A program made the translations under genes and the position numbers. The notes under the pieces were generated by a model. The model was not told the origin of the DNA and ran no database searches. It was given only the letters and a program-made list of their open reading frames with translations. Below are positions 1 through 12,178 of a stretch of 64,000 nucleotides of DNA, one piece after another; position 1 is the first letter of the stretch; every line of letters starts with the position of its first letter. This stretch comes from Melampsora larici-populina 98AG31 (lineage: Eukaryota; Basidiomycota; Pucciniomycetes; Pucciniales; Melampsoraceae). Location of the stretch: contig NW_006768781.1 in assembly GCF_000204055.1 (NCBI RefSeq), positions 275,246 to 339,245 on the forward strand. The letters run 5' to 3'.

Positions 1-101
1 CACTCGCTTTATTAAAGGGCACAATGGAGATTGACAGCGTCGCCCCGAGTCCTCGGGTGATATTCATGTCACTGCAAAAATAATGTACTTTTCCAAGGGG
101 A

Positions 102-207
102 AAAATGATTGACATTAATGCACAAAATGATTGACATTAATGCACAAAATGATTAATAATGCAGAATTAATGCAGAAAAATGCAGAATTAATGCAGAATT
201 AATGCAT
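102..207. repeat. AT-rich short tandem repeats
   Basis: A 22-bp unit (core TGATTGACATTAATGCAC) occurs twice back to back, followed by several copies of an AATTAATGCAG-type unit. It lies near the left window edge, downstream of the minus-strand PQ-loop gene. I see no gene in bases 1-592. Confidence 0.7.
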
Positions 208-592
208 TTGTAATCATTTTGTGAAATAAATGTAATCATTTTTCACCTCGGAAGAATACATTATGTTCGCAGTGTGTGTTGTGTGATGCCTCATTTTGGA
301 TGATGCTCTCATCAAAGATGAACAAAGATCATATTGACACATTCATCTACACTGCCACCTTGAAAACCCCCCTTCAGCCTTAGCCTATATAGAACAATAT
401 ATGTAAGAATATCAGAAAAATAAAGAAACTGCAGAATGAATCAAGTTTTTAAGAATACAAATATGTGATGTGGTCTATGATGATATGAAAATCAAGATAT
501 AGATTGTAAATTGATCTGAAAGTGATTTTTGAAGCAATCGAATTTTGTTTTTTTACAACAAGGATGATGATGGTTTGATGTTGATAAAATGT

Positions 593-1924
593 TTAATTGA
601 GTTCTAGATCTCTTTTAGTTTGGTTTCGATAAATCAAAGCTTGAAAAAGGATTAAGAAATCAATCGAAAGTTGAAAGACTGCACTACAGAACATAAGTAA
701 AAAGAAAGAATCAAGTTTCAGATTTCTTGAGATCTGAAATGGAAAGTCATCAAAGCTAAAGAAAAGGATAAGTGACTTACCATACTTTGAATTGAAGACT
801 ATTGTTGGGTTGAAGAAAAAAGTATATGGTTTTGAAGCCGTCTCCTACTAACCAACCTAATAAGACAGATGTTCGAAATCCTACGAGTGATTTACGTTGA
901 TAATTGGTGATGAGTTGTGGGATAGGTAACTATGTGAAAGAGGTTATGGATCATGTTAGTAGTAAACTTATGAAAGAATCAAGCGAACCGAAATGGAGTG
1001 ATGAAAGCTTTAACTCACCGTACTTTCCAAACCTAAGGCAATATAACCAGTAGTCTCAACATACCAACGATAGTTGTGTAAAATCAAAAAGAAGATCACG
1101 TGGACGAGGACCAAGACTGCAAGGAATTCACAGTGTAATCCAAACGAACTCCAATTCCAAAGATTACAACAATACTTGGTTCGAATCGATTCTTGGGATG
1201 ATGAACTTGAGATAGGTTCTGGCATCTCTTCTGCGGTTGAGGCTAGATTACTGATGCCAATCGGACTTGGAAGGTCTTCTGGTATCGATTCATTTCGTAT
1301 AAGTGATTGTTGTTCTAATGATGGAGATCCTAAATTGTTTTCTCTAGATCTTGATCTCGATGTTGTTGTTGTTGGAGATGGATTAGTTGCATATCTTAGA
1401 CAAATTTGAAGTAATCCAAGTTGTGCTAAAATCATTAAGATTGATTGAATTAATAATCCAATTTCAAATCTTTCTCCTAACCAATAAAAGATTCTTGTAA
1501 TATTAGAGATTCTATAAACTTGTAAAATTTTGATGTTTTCAAAAAAGAAATTTTCATTAGTTTCAAATCAAACCAAAAAAACAACTTTTTAAAGTTTTTG
1601 AACGGAATAAAGTAAAAAAAATTACACGCACAAAAGTACACCACAGATTTCTCTGGAGAATCCATCTGAATTACGTTTTTTGAGTATAGAAACTACATAA
1701 TGATTCAAACCAAAACTTTTAGTTTTTCTTATATAGGTTTGTTTTTCAGATTAAAGAAAAGTAAAAAGTTTAACAAACCGTATTGATCTAAATAAACCAG
1801 AGGTGGACCTATGGCTGATGGACCAACGCGACAGATATTTATAAGCTTGGGCAGAGAATAATTAAGTAGAAGAGTAAAACGACTCACCCATCCCACAGCT
1901 TGCTAGGGTATTGAGCCAAGTCAT
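593..1924 (-). CDS. PQ-loop repeat membrane protein (SLC66A2/PQLC1-like, Any1-like)
   Basis: Six exons on the minus strand: 1924-1888, 1814-1779, 1692-1632, 1511-1019, 929-781, 683-593. All five introns are GT-AG (73-120 bp), phases agree, and the joined frame is 288 codons plus TAA. The protein starts MTWLNTLASCGM. It has a first PQ-loop-like motif (GPPLVYLDQY, then SDGFSRE), a helix block with RIFYWLGERFE, and a second canonical motif (ALGLESTLPIPQLITNY, KSLVGF) followed by FKVCAVFQLSIDF. A Ser/Thr-rich loop of about 80 residues separates the two halves. Family knowledge: PQ-loop proteins are 7-helix proteins of the SWEET/MtN3 fold in endosome, Golgi or lysosome/vacuole membranes; the yeast relative Any1 affects phospholipid asymmetry. 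The family call is firm; substrate and location are inferred. Exon boundaries are predicted by eye. Confidence 0.85.
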
Positions 1925-3407
1925 TTTTTTGGTTTAGTTCTTGTGAAGTTTGATAAATTGATGAGTGAGCTGAATGAGCTGAATGCGTGGTTAAGATTCA
2001 GAGGTGGTAATAGATGACGTTATGGATGCTTCAGCAGTTTCCCTAAAATGTTAAGTCGTTCTTAATCTTGACACCGAAGGTCGGGATCCGAGAATCCTTC
2101 GGATAATGGCCCTTTGCTTTGGAGGCTGTGTTGCTGTTGCCAAGCTTTATTAGCTTAAAACTTGATTGGCAAAATGTTATGTTGGGAATGTCTGATAGTA
2201 CATCATGATTGATCAAGCTTTAAAACAATATCACCATCACCAATTTTTTAAGTATTTCCAGATAAGATTAGTGAAGAATTGAAAGACTTGCAGTGAATTG
2301 TCCATCTCACCCTTTGAAATTTTTTCATTATATTCTTGTACCATTCTACATATATATTTGAACCCTCTCATTGATAATGATCATTTCAAGTTCACTGGAA
2401 TTCAGAGGTATTGATAAATTGTTGTTTGGATTTGAAATCTTATCAGATGAAAGTTTTTTTGGCAATGACAATGGCAATGGAATGTATGAAGAGCCATGAT
2501 TTGGATACATTTCTCAACATTTTATTTTTGCAAATATAAAAGGAGTGTCATTGATGTGGCATGAGGATCTTAATGAGTAATTCTCTGTGTGAACTCTGGG
2601 CCTTCCAACTGTGAATGAGTTTGGTAAACTCCAGAATGGTAAAGAAACAAACTCTTGGTTTGCTGCACCACAATGAGATTTCAGGGAAAAAACCCCTTCT
2701 TTGTTGAAATAGGAAGTGATGAACTGATTGGATTGATTATGAGTTAAACTGTTGGATTTAGAAGTTTAGGAATCTCACCATGATTGGATTGAGAATAGAG
2801 GTCAAGAGGAGAGCTTTAGATCCAAAGATTCAACTCTATGGTCATTCCTTTAAAATCAGGTGAGGTCAAGTTTAGATACCTCATGCATACTTATCATCGA
2901 AGTTGTTCTACTTGGAATGCAACACTTGGAATGTATTTTTTCTATCAGGGATTGCTCAAGTTGGTAGGGTTTGGAATTTCTCAAGGGTTTATAAGGGTCA
3001 CTACATCAGAAGGTTCATTGTGATAGATATTTATTTACATATAGAGATCAGTTTAGATTGATTTGATGAATAGCTTGGATTATCACCATTTTAGCATTCA
3101 TTGAAAGGAGAATAGAATGAGAATTGAGAAGTTGATTGGATGGCATTGGTAGTGGTAGAATGAAATGAAATTGAATGATATTTTAGACTATTTTAGACTA
3201 ATTAGCAAGCTGAATATGTATGAGTAGTGAAAATTAACTGTTTTTTTCTTTCATGAACCTTTTGATTTTCCCATTGAGAAATGATAGTCTTGACTCGTCT
3301 GAAGTGAAGTTTCAAGTGAATTATCAACGACTTCAGTCTTACACTCTTTCTTAATCTCATAATCAAACAAACTTCAACTTCAACTGAAGATCTTCAATCA
3401 ATCAATC
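1925..3407. other. Intergenic region, divergent promoters
   Basis: This stretch lies between two genes transcribed away from each other, so it should hold both promoters. A short open stretch at 2838-3023 (plus) has no splice context, no start context and no recognisable domain, so I do not call it a gene. Otherwise I see AT-rich unique DNA. Confidence 0.5.
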
Positions 3408-5538
3408 ATGACACCTTCCTCCATATCTGCTGCTGCTACTACTGCTACGGCTACTGCTACGGCTACTTCAACTCCATCTTCACCATATGAAAGAAGAAAT
3501 TCAAATCAACTCATTGAAAATCTAACACCTAAATCTAGACCGATCTCTCAACATAATACTCGAATCCCATTTCCTGCACCTCGTCCTTCACCTGTTTCAT
3601 CAAATCGTCATAACACTTCAAATTCAATCTCAACTTCTACTGCTTCTTTATCTCAACCTATCTCAGATCTCACTCTCACCTCAGATTCAACAAACTCTCA
3701 AGAAGGTATTCATGATCTCTTTCAAATCAATTCATTCACTTTCTCTTGTTGACTAACTTTTCTCACTTTCTTTTTTTATCTTTCAAAGTCAATATGCTTA
3801 AAGAACAACTTGCAAAACTTCAAGCTGAATTACGTTTAGCCAAAGGAAAATCTTCAAATCAAGATTCAAATCATTCTTCAAGTAGGACTCATACACCTTC
3901 TACTTTAAAACGTACTCATCATTCTCAATCATCTCATATGTCAACTTCTAATTCATCTCAAACTCTTACACCTTCACCTCGTCATAAACTATCTTCTCGT
4001 TCTCAAAGTCCTCGAAAACGTGCTAGTAGTCATACTATCGACCAAACCGAAGAAGGACTTTCCATTCGACTTGTAACGGCTCCTGGTCTGGTTCAACCTT
4101 CTGGAGCGTTCTTGAATCCTGATTCTGGCTTTCCTACTTCTGATAGTGGTTATATTAAAGATGAAAGAGGGAATTGGGTACCACTTCAACCCAATCATTC
4201 AACTCAAGATGATCTGAAAACTAGTCAAAACTCTAGTACTTCTTCATCTACCAATCCTAATCATCAAACACTTGAAGATGTTCGAGGGCTTAGTAGGATA
4301 CCTATCAGTGCTGTTTCGATGGGTAGGGTCTTAGCGGGTGATACAGCAGGTCGGATCACGACTGAAGATGATGAAAACACATCAGAATATACGTCAGAAG
4401 GACCACATGAAAAACCTGAAACGGATCTCGAATCATCTCATGTCACTTCACCATCTAATCCTGTACCTAGAAGACGAGTGAACCGTAGGATTCCTTCTTT
4501 ACAAACATTAGATGAATCAGGAGGAGGTCCGGTATGTCTTTCACCTGGACGTGAATCACGTTCGTCTGTTGGATCTACGACAGATCATAGACCTACAAAC
4601 CAAACCTCAAGTTCAAGTCGACAATCACGAGGCAACCCGTTTTTCGGATCAGGAGGAGGTCGAGATCGAGGAGCGATGATTCATCATTCTTCACATGGCA
4701 CTGATAAGAATGGAGGTAATACAGGAAGGGTGATTACGAATTTACAATCTGATTTACTTTATGCTAGAACAGCTTTAGATCAATCTAAATCACAACTTAG
4801 ATTATCACAAAGAACGGTAGAAAGTTTAACGAGACAAACAGAAGATTTAAAAGAATCGATGTCAAGGTTAAGATTAGAGAATGAAGGCTTGAGTAAGATG
4901 TTAGCTAGAAAGGAAAGAACGGTATCTGAACTCATGGAACGAATTAAGAAATCGGAATCTGAATTGAGTACTTTGAAAGTAGAAAAAAAAGAAATTGATT
5001 CGAGTATGAAGAAAATGACGAAAGAGACTGAAGAGGTTTTGAAAGAATCTATTAGAAGAAGAGATCGTGCTGAGGTTCAATATGAAGCAGTTAAATCCGG
5101 TGTTAAATCTCTTTCGGATGGTTGGAAAAGAGATGTGATTGGATTGAAATCAGATATGAACAAATTAGAAGAAAAACATAGAAAAGAATTAGAAGAATCT
5201 AGATTGAAGTATAATACATGTTTGTGTTTCTTTTTTGAAGTTCACTTTGATCATGAAAAAAGAGTTCTCGTTCCAAAGCTAATGATTGTTTTTTCTTGGA
5301 AATAGTGGCTAAATTACATGCATCACGTTCAGGTGCATTATCATCATTAGAATCTACATTGAATTCATTACAATCTACGAAAGAAACGATTTTGAATACA
5401 TATTCGATTGAACTTAAAAGCTTACAAACCAATTTAGAAACCGATCAACAAGAGAATCAAAAATCGTTAATGATGACCCAAGAAGTCATAGATGAATGTG
5501 CTAGGTTTAAAAGAATGTTGAGAGATTATCATGGTTGA
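3408..5538 (+). CDS. Coiled-coil protein, She3-like (SWI5-dependent HO expression protein 3 family)
   Basis: Three exons: 3408-3705, 3789-5219, 5306-5538. Introns are 83 and 86 bp, GT-AG, both phase 1; the second has a CTAAT-type branch site before the acceptor. The joined frame is 653 codons plus TGA. Residues 1-100 are low-complexity Ser/Thr/Ala. A short helix (MLKEQLAKLQAELRLAK) follows, then a Ser-rich disordered middle. From about residue 310 a long coiled coil begins (NLQSDLLYARTAL, LTRQTEDLKESMSRLRLENE, LARKERTVSELMERIKKSE) and runs almost to the C-terminus (ARFKRMLRDYHG). The LTRQTEDLKE...LARKER pattern matches my memory of basidiomycete proteins annotated as She3, an adaptor linking RNA-binding proteins to type V myosin. 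The coiled coil is seen; the family call is recognition without alignment, and the transport role is inference. Confidence 0.65.
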
Positions 5539-6083
5539 AAAGATAACCTTGACCCCCCTCCCCCTCACTCGAAGAAAAGAAATGGTGGATGAAATAATGG
5601 AAAAAAAGATATGAAAAATGATGAACTTTTTTTTTTGGTTTTTTTGGGTGTTTTGTAATAAACAATCTTTTTTTGTTGTATAAAAAAACAATTAAAAATA
5701 TGTTTTTTCTGTTTTTTTTTGGGGGGGGGGGAGGGGCTTGATACAATTCAATTTAATCTTTTTTTTTTGCTTTTCATTTTGATTGCATTATAGTTTTTTT
5801 TTTTTACTTTTTTTTTTTTTTGAAAAGTTTTATCTTTAAAATTTAATTAATCAATCAAAAGAAACAAAAAATTAATAAATAAAAGTATAGATTTTTTCTT
5901 TCATTCCTTGACTTTTTTTGTTTGTTTGTTTCAAAACGGGGTTTTTTCTTTTTCTTTTATTGATTGATTTGATGATGATGATGATGAAAGATTATAATGT
6001 TTTTAATTTTGATTAGATATGTCCTATCATATGTTTTGGATTACATAGAGAAACAAAGATTGAATGATGATGATGAAATAAGC
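5539..6083. other. 3' flank rich in T and G homopolymer runs
   Basis: The 540 bases after the She3-like gene contain repeated T runs of 8-12, a G11 run near 5720 and GATGAT repeats near 5972. No gene is visible. Short open frames on the minus strand here read only poly-Lys/Phe low complexity. Confidence 0.6.
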
Positions 6084-6086
6084 TTA

Positions 6087-6231
6087 GGGCGCGTTCACTT
6101 AAGGAATTTCGGACCAGAAATCACATTCTGTAAATTTTTTAATGCAAAAATGTAACATGCCCCACCAAATAGACATTTTAAATTTTGCAGAATGTGATTT
6201 CTCACCAGAATTTGCTTAAGTGAACGCGCCC
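6087..6231. mobile_element. 145-bp MITE, PIF/Harbinger-like
   Basis: The ends are perfect inverted repeats, GGGCGCGTTCACTTAAG and CTTAAGTGAACGCGCCC. The inner arms (CAGAAATCACATTCTG and its near complement) extend the pairing so almost the whole element can form a hairpin. It is flanked by the 3-bp direct repeat TTA (6084-6086 and 6232-6234). Family knowledge: TTA/TAA target duplication is typical of PIF/Harbinger elements. There is no coding capacity. Confidence 0.9.
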
Positions 6232-6234
6232 TTA

Positions 6235-7231
6235 GAGTTACTAGCAAGATTTTAATAGATCATAGTTTTAGATTTGTTCTTCTTTTGGGGTTTTTACTTT
6301 GGTTTGAATTATTCTTGAATTTTATGTGATGATATAGAAGGTTAAAGGAAATGAAAAATTAATATATATATATGGGTTGATGATTGTTACTTAGTTTGAA
6401 ACTTTATAATTTGATTTGGTTGTGACCACTTTCATCTTTGGAATTGATGAAGTTGATGAGAGAAAGCAAACAAGATGTATGTATCAAAGTAGGTCAAAGT
6501 AATTTGGTGGTAATTGACAAGTTCAAAGTGAATCCAAATACATGATCAACTGAAGTTTATCTTGATCATATATTGTATCTTGTAAAGACTTTTGGAAGCA
6601 TGAAATCTATATTTTATGTGTATACCAACTGTTACTAAATGACTTTGTGTGGTAAACAGATTACAAGAAGACAATCATTGACATTTCTGATTTCCTCAAG
6701 TTGAGTCACACAAGTTGTAAAAGATTGTCTTTTGAAATGGACGCAGGCTGAGAAGTTTCAAACAGAAAATTCTCAGGTTGCATAGGTTTTGTGGCTTTAA
6801 ACAACAAGAATTGATCAACTGAGGACAGAGAGATTAGAGGATGACAAAATGTCACTCAAAGGTCTGGTATGTCAATTCCCAGCTCATAGAAAAGACTTTA
6901 AAGATGAATCATTTTTTTCTCAAGTCAAATTCCTTGTGTTCAGAGTCTTATTGATGCCATGGAATAAATACATAAGTAGACGAGGAAAAGAGATGACATG
7001 TTTTTGAAGTAGCACAGCAAAGTAGATACATAGAGGAACAAGTTTGGCTTCAAGTCATCATCAGACAAGTATTGTTGGGTTGATGATCTCTTTGAAGTCT
7101 TTTGTTGCACATGTGGAGATTTCAAACAAGAAAACTTTAGACAGAATTCGTAGTTAGTTCAACATTCACACCTTAACGTGATGACTTGAATGTGACTTGG
7201 TAAGAATCATTCACCCAATGTGTTGCACAAC
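6235..7231. other. Gene-free unique DNA
   Basis: About 1 kb of AT-rich sequence with no supported coding exon, TIR pair or tandem repeat. Short open frames on either strand lack splice or codon support. Confidence 0.5.
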
Positions 7232-7937
7232 CTATGGGTTGCAAATCCCACATTCTGCAAGAGCACCAAAATTCTCTCGTTAATGCTAATGACGTAAAAA
7301 TCTTATAGTGTTTTGGATTGGACTTACTGATGTATGCGATTTTCTCTGGTGTCGAGCTGCAGTGAAAGGTTTGATCTTTGAGGTTAGTACAACCTGAAAA
7401 AATCGAACCACATGCCAAGGTCAATAAAAGGCTGAAGTGTGCTATCTATGACGGCTACGCACTAAACGTTCGAGTATCATCCTCCCACATGTAATCTTTA
7501 CACGATTGTTGGCTGGAATTCTGATTGCTTGAGTCCTCCAACACACATTTGTCAATATTGACCCATTGGTTTTCTAGATTTACCGAATGTTCAATCATAA
7601 GTTTTCAGTTTTCTTATGAGGACTAATAAGTTATACTCTTCTTGAAGATACTTACTGCCACTGTAACAACTGTTCACCTGACAAGCGTGTTGGGTGTCTG
7701 CAGAATCACCAGACTGGCAAGCTTTGAAAGTCAGAAGAGACAGAATCAGTTAACACTGTTTGATGAAATATCGTTCAAAAATGGAAAAGGAACAAAATCC
7801 AAGTGCCAATTACAGGTGAAACCACCATCATTGCCTCCATATGCGTAACGACAATCGACCGAGATCGAGTTTGCAAATGTGCACAGAAAAAATGTAGAGA
7901 GTAACACAAGAACCTTGAGAACCGAATGGTGAAACAT
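7232..7937 (-). CDS. Small secreted cysteine-rich protein (candidate effector)
   Basis: Proposed five exons on the minus strand: 7937-7814, 7721-7656, 7573-7502, 7393-7328, 7254-7232. Introns are 92, 82, 108 and 73 bp, all GT-AG, and all junctions fall in phase 1. The joined frame is 116 codons ending in TAG. The N-terminus is a clear signal peptide (MFHHSVLKVLVLLSTFFLCT, cleaved near FANS). The mature part is about 92 residues with ten or more Cys, including GGFTSCQSGDS, HACQVNSCYSG, a CC pair, and a KCGICNP end. I recognise no domain; composition and small exons resemble rust secreted proteins. Exon 3 (7573-7502) is the least certain: skipping it leaves the frame open but makes a 262-bp intron. 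Secretion is strongly suggested; an effector role is inference. Confidence 0.65.
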
Positions 7938-8908
7938 GTTGGTAAAAAAAAGTGAGAAAGAAGAACGATGGCGGAGTTGATGTAAAGATCAAGAGGTGTA
8001 CGATAATTTATGAGGGTGGAAATCAGAGACAAATGAGGTTCGCGTTTTATTCTCGTGAATGAGGACGTCTTTCGTCCATCAACCGGAAAAACGAAGTGGA
8101 GCGCTTGTTTAGCCTCCTGATTTCATGATCAATTATGAAGCCGTTGACAAAAGAAATTCAAAGAATATTTCTGGCTTTGTGCGAGGTCAAGTGGACAAGT
8201 GACTGTGCAAGTGTGGACTGGTCATCAAATGGCTGAACGATTTTTCCTTCAAGCATGTTATCTAAGGAGATGAAGGGTTAAACTTCTACCCAATGCGGAG
8301 AACAGGAAACGAAATCTTTCAATTCTCCGGACCATCCGCAAGAAATAAATCAAAATCTGGATATGGAAGAAGGTGAAACTGGTCAGCTGCTTCTTTAACT
8401 CAACAAAGCCCTCTCCGCGCGAGCTTGTCCGGAAAAGCCAAATTTCCTTCCTGAATCACAGTGTCCGGCAAAAGTGTGCCAGATGTACGGCGAGCTCTAA
8501 ACTTAACCGTCAATGTGATTTTTTTAAGTGGATTGGGATTTATTGCATAGAACAAGTTAAAACAGTATGAACTAGTTCACCTTGGAGAAAACAGCCATCT
8601 AGTTGGAGCAAAGGATGTTGTTGTCACTTGATGTTGAGATTTGTTCATTTTTTCAAAAAATCATCCAGTGTGCATAGGGTATCTATTTGTCATTCACACC
8701 AATGTGCAAGCACACCCCAATTTGGGAATTTGGTGGATATGTTTGTTGAGAAGAACAACAACAATAGTTGAGTTTTCATTAAAACTGTCTTGACGGTAGT
8801 ATCCGCCAAACTCTGCAACAAGCTTTAACAGTACACTGTTTCTGATGTTTTTCAATCGAGCCGAGTTACGTGAGCATTTATCAGCTGGTGTTTTTGAATT
8901 TATCTTTT
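7938..8908. other. Gene-free region upstream of the secreted gene
   Basis: Likely holds the promoter of the minus-strand secreted gene and the untranslated tail of the LINE fragment to the right. An open stretch at 8373-8570 (plus) has no domain or splice support. Confidence 0.4.
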
Positions 8909-9382
8909 TCATCTCGTGACAACTCGCCCTTTGCTCTGCGGCCAATCCCCTTGGTCCCGGTCCTGTAGATATGAATGGAAATGTACAAAGTGTTTAGTTT
9001 TGAAGATGAATTTTGCAAGAGGTGGAAAAGCCTTGGGAATGCCAAGTAAACTGATTGAGTTGTTCCATTTCAGTTTGATGTTTTCTTCTTTTAGACTATT
9101 TCTCATAGCTTTGCAAGCCTTTGAGAATTTCCTGCAATATAGTAAAAAATGGTGAGTATTTTCCTTTATCCCACATGTATCACATAAAGGAGAAGGAGTT
9201 GGATTTTGTTTAAACAAGTGTTTATTAAGTGGGCTATGTGCCGTCCTTGATTGGAAAATGGCTGCGGTGGAACCTCTTTTGAGTTCTTCTAAAACTTTCA
9301 TTATTAGTGTTTGGTTAGCTCTGTATGGTTTGTTACCTGGTTTAAAAGGGAAAAGTTTAACATTGATGTATCCCAGACGCAT
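8909..9382 (-). pseudogene. LINE (Tad-like) 3' fragment, C-terminal end of pol
   Basis: A 157-codon minus-strand frame carries the C-terminal hallmark of non-LTR retrotransposon polyproteins: a block like SRTAHSPLNKHLF, then a CCHC-type knuckle (CDTCGIKENTHHFLLYC). No RT or endonuclease lies upstream, so the copy is 5' truncated near 9390, as LINE insertions commonly are. The downstream untranslated tail cannot be delimited. Tad-like assignment is from overall resemblance to fungal elements. Confidence 0.7.
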
Positions 9383-9823
9383 GGCGAGAGCAATTCAGCT
9401 CTACAGAAATTTTGAGAGCATTTGAAGGGTTGCGTGTTATGATCCCACTTCACGGATCATGGGATGTCACAACACGTGACAGGCACAGACCAGATCTCAC
9501 TATACTAGAGTCCCTGTTGTACATTGCTTTGATCCTCACGCTACAATACTCATACCAAGCTAGAAAGTCCTTCTCCTCTGTCCCACGTCCCCAGACCCCG
9601 TAGCCAGTCATAACATTGCGGAGGCAGAGAGCCGGCTAAGACCTTGCCCCTTCCCCAAAGTTTTGGGACTCCCAAAGTCAAACCCCCCTGGGACGGGGAA
9701 CGGGGAAACCCAGGGATTCCCCAAATCAATCTTGAACAATCAAAGTCCAATGGGTCTTTGAACGACTCCTTTGTCATCCATCTGTGGAGAACTGCCAATC
9801 TGATAACTAAAAGAAAAAAGTGC
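9383..9823. other. Unassigned, locally C-rich stretch
   Basis: Contains short C/G runs around 9640-9720 and no credible coding exon. It separates the truncated LINE from the next TIR element. Confidence 0.4.
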
Positions 9824-9826
9824 AAT

Positions 9827-10032
9827 AGGGGGTTTCAAGTTAAAGATTTTTACGTATTTTTACGCTACAACAACTTACCCGTTGTTGTAAACTATGCGTA
9901 AATTTTTGAAGCGGGACACCTTTTTAGGTGTCCCGAATTAAAAATACCTTGGTTTTATGCATAATTTTTTTACGAAGAACTTGTCTGAATTCGTAAATTT
10001 TGTGCAAAAAATAAACAAACTTGAAACCTCCT
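9827..10032. mobile_element. 206-bp TIR element, family A copy 1 (TSD AAT)
   Basis: Ends are AGGGGGTTTCAAGTT and AACTTGAAACCTCCT, inverted with one-base slippage, flanked by AAT on both sides (9824-9826 and 10033-10035). Near the centre is a perfect 10-bp hairpin, CGGGACACCT/AGGTGTCCCG. Non-autonomous. It shares end sequence and TSD with the 401-bp element at 12870. Confidence 0.75.
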
Positions 10033-10035
10033 AAT

Positions 10036-12175
10036 ATCCTTTTGATATCATTCCCAAAGACTTTATAATTCACAAACACTACAACACTGAAGTAAATTTC
10101 TCTTTGTAGCTATAATAAAGGGTGCATTTAAGTGACCAGGTACTATTAAAATAAGTTCATGATAATAAACAAAATGGTAATGTTGTAAATGATAAAGAAA
10201 AAATTGGGGACAACAACACCCCAAATCCTCCATTTGATAATACATAACACCAATACAATGATTAACAACTTCAAAAACCAACAACATCCCTCAAAATCTA
10301 ACAAAATCCCTCTGATGTAACCTTATGATGTCATTATTATTGATGTGTGACGTGATTCTGTGAAATTGATGAATTTATATTCAAAAATGATGAATAGATC
10401 TTCTTATGATGAATACAGGTGATTTTTTCCTAAGATCCATAGCTGAAAACCATTTTTAGAATTACAATCTTTTTGTAAAGTTGTCCATTTTTGGATTACT
10501 ATAACTCATTTTATAGCTCTTTTGATACTGATAATTTATTGCGCCATTATAAACAACCTCTGATGTGTGATGAATAAGTTATTGAGTTGTAGAGACTGAG
10601 AAAATAAGCTTTTTGTCATGTAAATGTTGGTACATGTGTGTATGTTGTACACCCACTTCAGCAAAAAAAGTCGCATTAATAATTTAATGCGACTTTTGCA
10701 TCACAATGAGAAATTTTCTCATTGTGTGTGTATGTATAAAAACACACAACACTCCACTTCTTGGAAACGTTTGGTAAACAGATACAATGTGATATGTGAT
10801 CAGAATTCAGCATTATTGAGATCAATAACGCCTTTCACTGACTGGTAAACGAGGTCATCAACTTTGATGATGGCCAAAGCAGTCGAATGGTCTTAACATC
10901 ACCCTATTGATTGCCCTTCAACGCCACAACATCATTGCTTTTTGACTTGAATCATTCAAACCCAAGAGACTCATGCCATTTTTCCATTTGATTAATTTTC
11001 CAGGAACTTTAAAGCTTTTTTGTATCATTTATCATCTATTGCATCAGAAGCAAAACATCTTTAAAATTGACCATTTCAAATCAGATTGATAATATGTAAT
11101 AAGCGAGAGACAAATTTATACAATCCAACACTCAAATGATTGGATACCACTCGAGGAGTTGAGATAAAAGAAATGATTTGTGATTTGAAGGAAAACAAGG
11201 AACTTGGGATCAATAAAAGAAGGTTGATAGTAAGTTTGAATGAGAATATTGATTGTTCCAATAGACAAAATAATGGCCATATCAAGATTGAAAAGGTGAT
11301 GTCAAGATTGAGGTTGTTTAGAGGATCCATTATTTGAAGTGAATGGAGTTCAGGGATTGAGAAATTGATTTTTTTGGTGGTAATGAAGGATGAAATTTGG
11401 TGAAGTAAGACAAAGAGGGAGAGTGATGGGTTGAAAGAGAGAGCGATGGAAAGTTGCAGTTGCATTAATGTGAAAATATACAGCTTTGAGTCGTTTTCAA
11501 GAATGCGCACAATTTTTGCACATATGTGCAAAGATGTGTGTGCGTCTTCCGTCGCATTTTGGTTTACCAAATTGGTTTTTTTGGTCACATATGCCACCAA
11601 AAATCAGTGCAACTTTTTGGTGGTGCGCAGTTGGTCGCACACGTCACACAACGGTTACCAAAGTGGGTGGTAAGTGCAAAAGTCAAAATTGACACCATTT
11701 TCTTTGTTTCCTTATAAATTTTTCACTAAATCTCTGCTACAATTGAGTTAAAGGCTGTGATTTATGAAATAAGGTATTCTGCTTCAAATGAACTATCACT
11801 CATCCTGATCTGACAAGTTTTGACATATGTAATCAGCTGAAAACCTTCAATTTCAACAGATTGTAACCATTTTCACCTCTTGTCTCTTCTAATATTGATT
11901 TCTCTTCTATCATGAGATAGTCCTTGATCATTTCATTTGTAAGAATAAATCTAAAAACACTTTCAAAGTTTTTTGGCACCATAAATCCCTCAATGACATC
12001 ACTACACATGAATTAATCCTGTAGTATCCTTGTTTATTGAATAACTTGACTCCTCCCTTATCAATATCCATGATTGAAGTTGTTGCTGACTAGTGTGGCC
12101 ATCCACTTTCATAATAAAACCTTTCTGAAACTTTAACTCTCATATTGATAACCTAAAAACCATTTTTCAACCTTT
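10036..12175. other. Gene-free, palindrome-containing DNA
   Basis: About 2.1 kb without a supported gene. The notable structures are two adjacent perfect hairpins (separate entry) and a local palindrome TGCACATATGTGCA near 11518. Open frames around 11076-11717 on both strands lack domains. Confidence 0.5.
10666..10726. repeat. Two adjacent perfect hairpins
   Basis: Hairpin 1 has 14-bp perfect arms (AAAAGTCGCATTAA at 10666-10679 and its complement at 10684-10697) with a 4-base loop. Hairpin 2 has 12-bp perfect arms (CACAATGAGAAA at 10702-10713 and its complement at 10715-10726) with a 1-base loop. Only four bases separate them. They may be the core of a decayed MITE; no TSD was found. Confidence 0.8.
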
Positions 12176-12178
12176 ATA

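Noticed and set aside
1..240. Telomere or centromere satellite at the left edge
   Set aside because: The repeat units are few, AT-rich and unlike TTAGGG; they are a local tandem repeat.
1010..1435. Single-exon 141-aa membrane protein
   Set aside because: Flanking exons with matching phases and PQ-loop motifs show it is only part of a six-exon gene.
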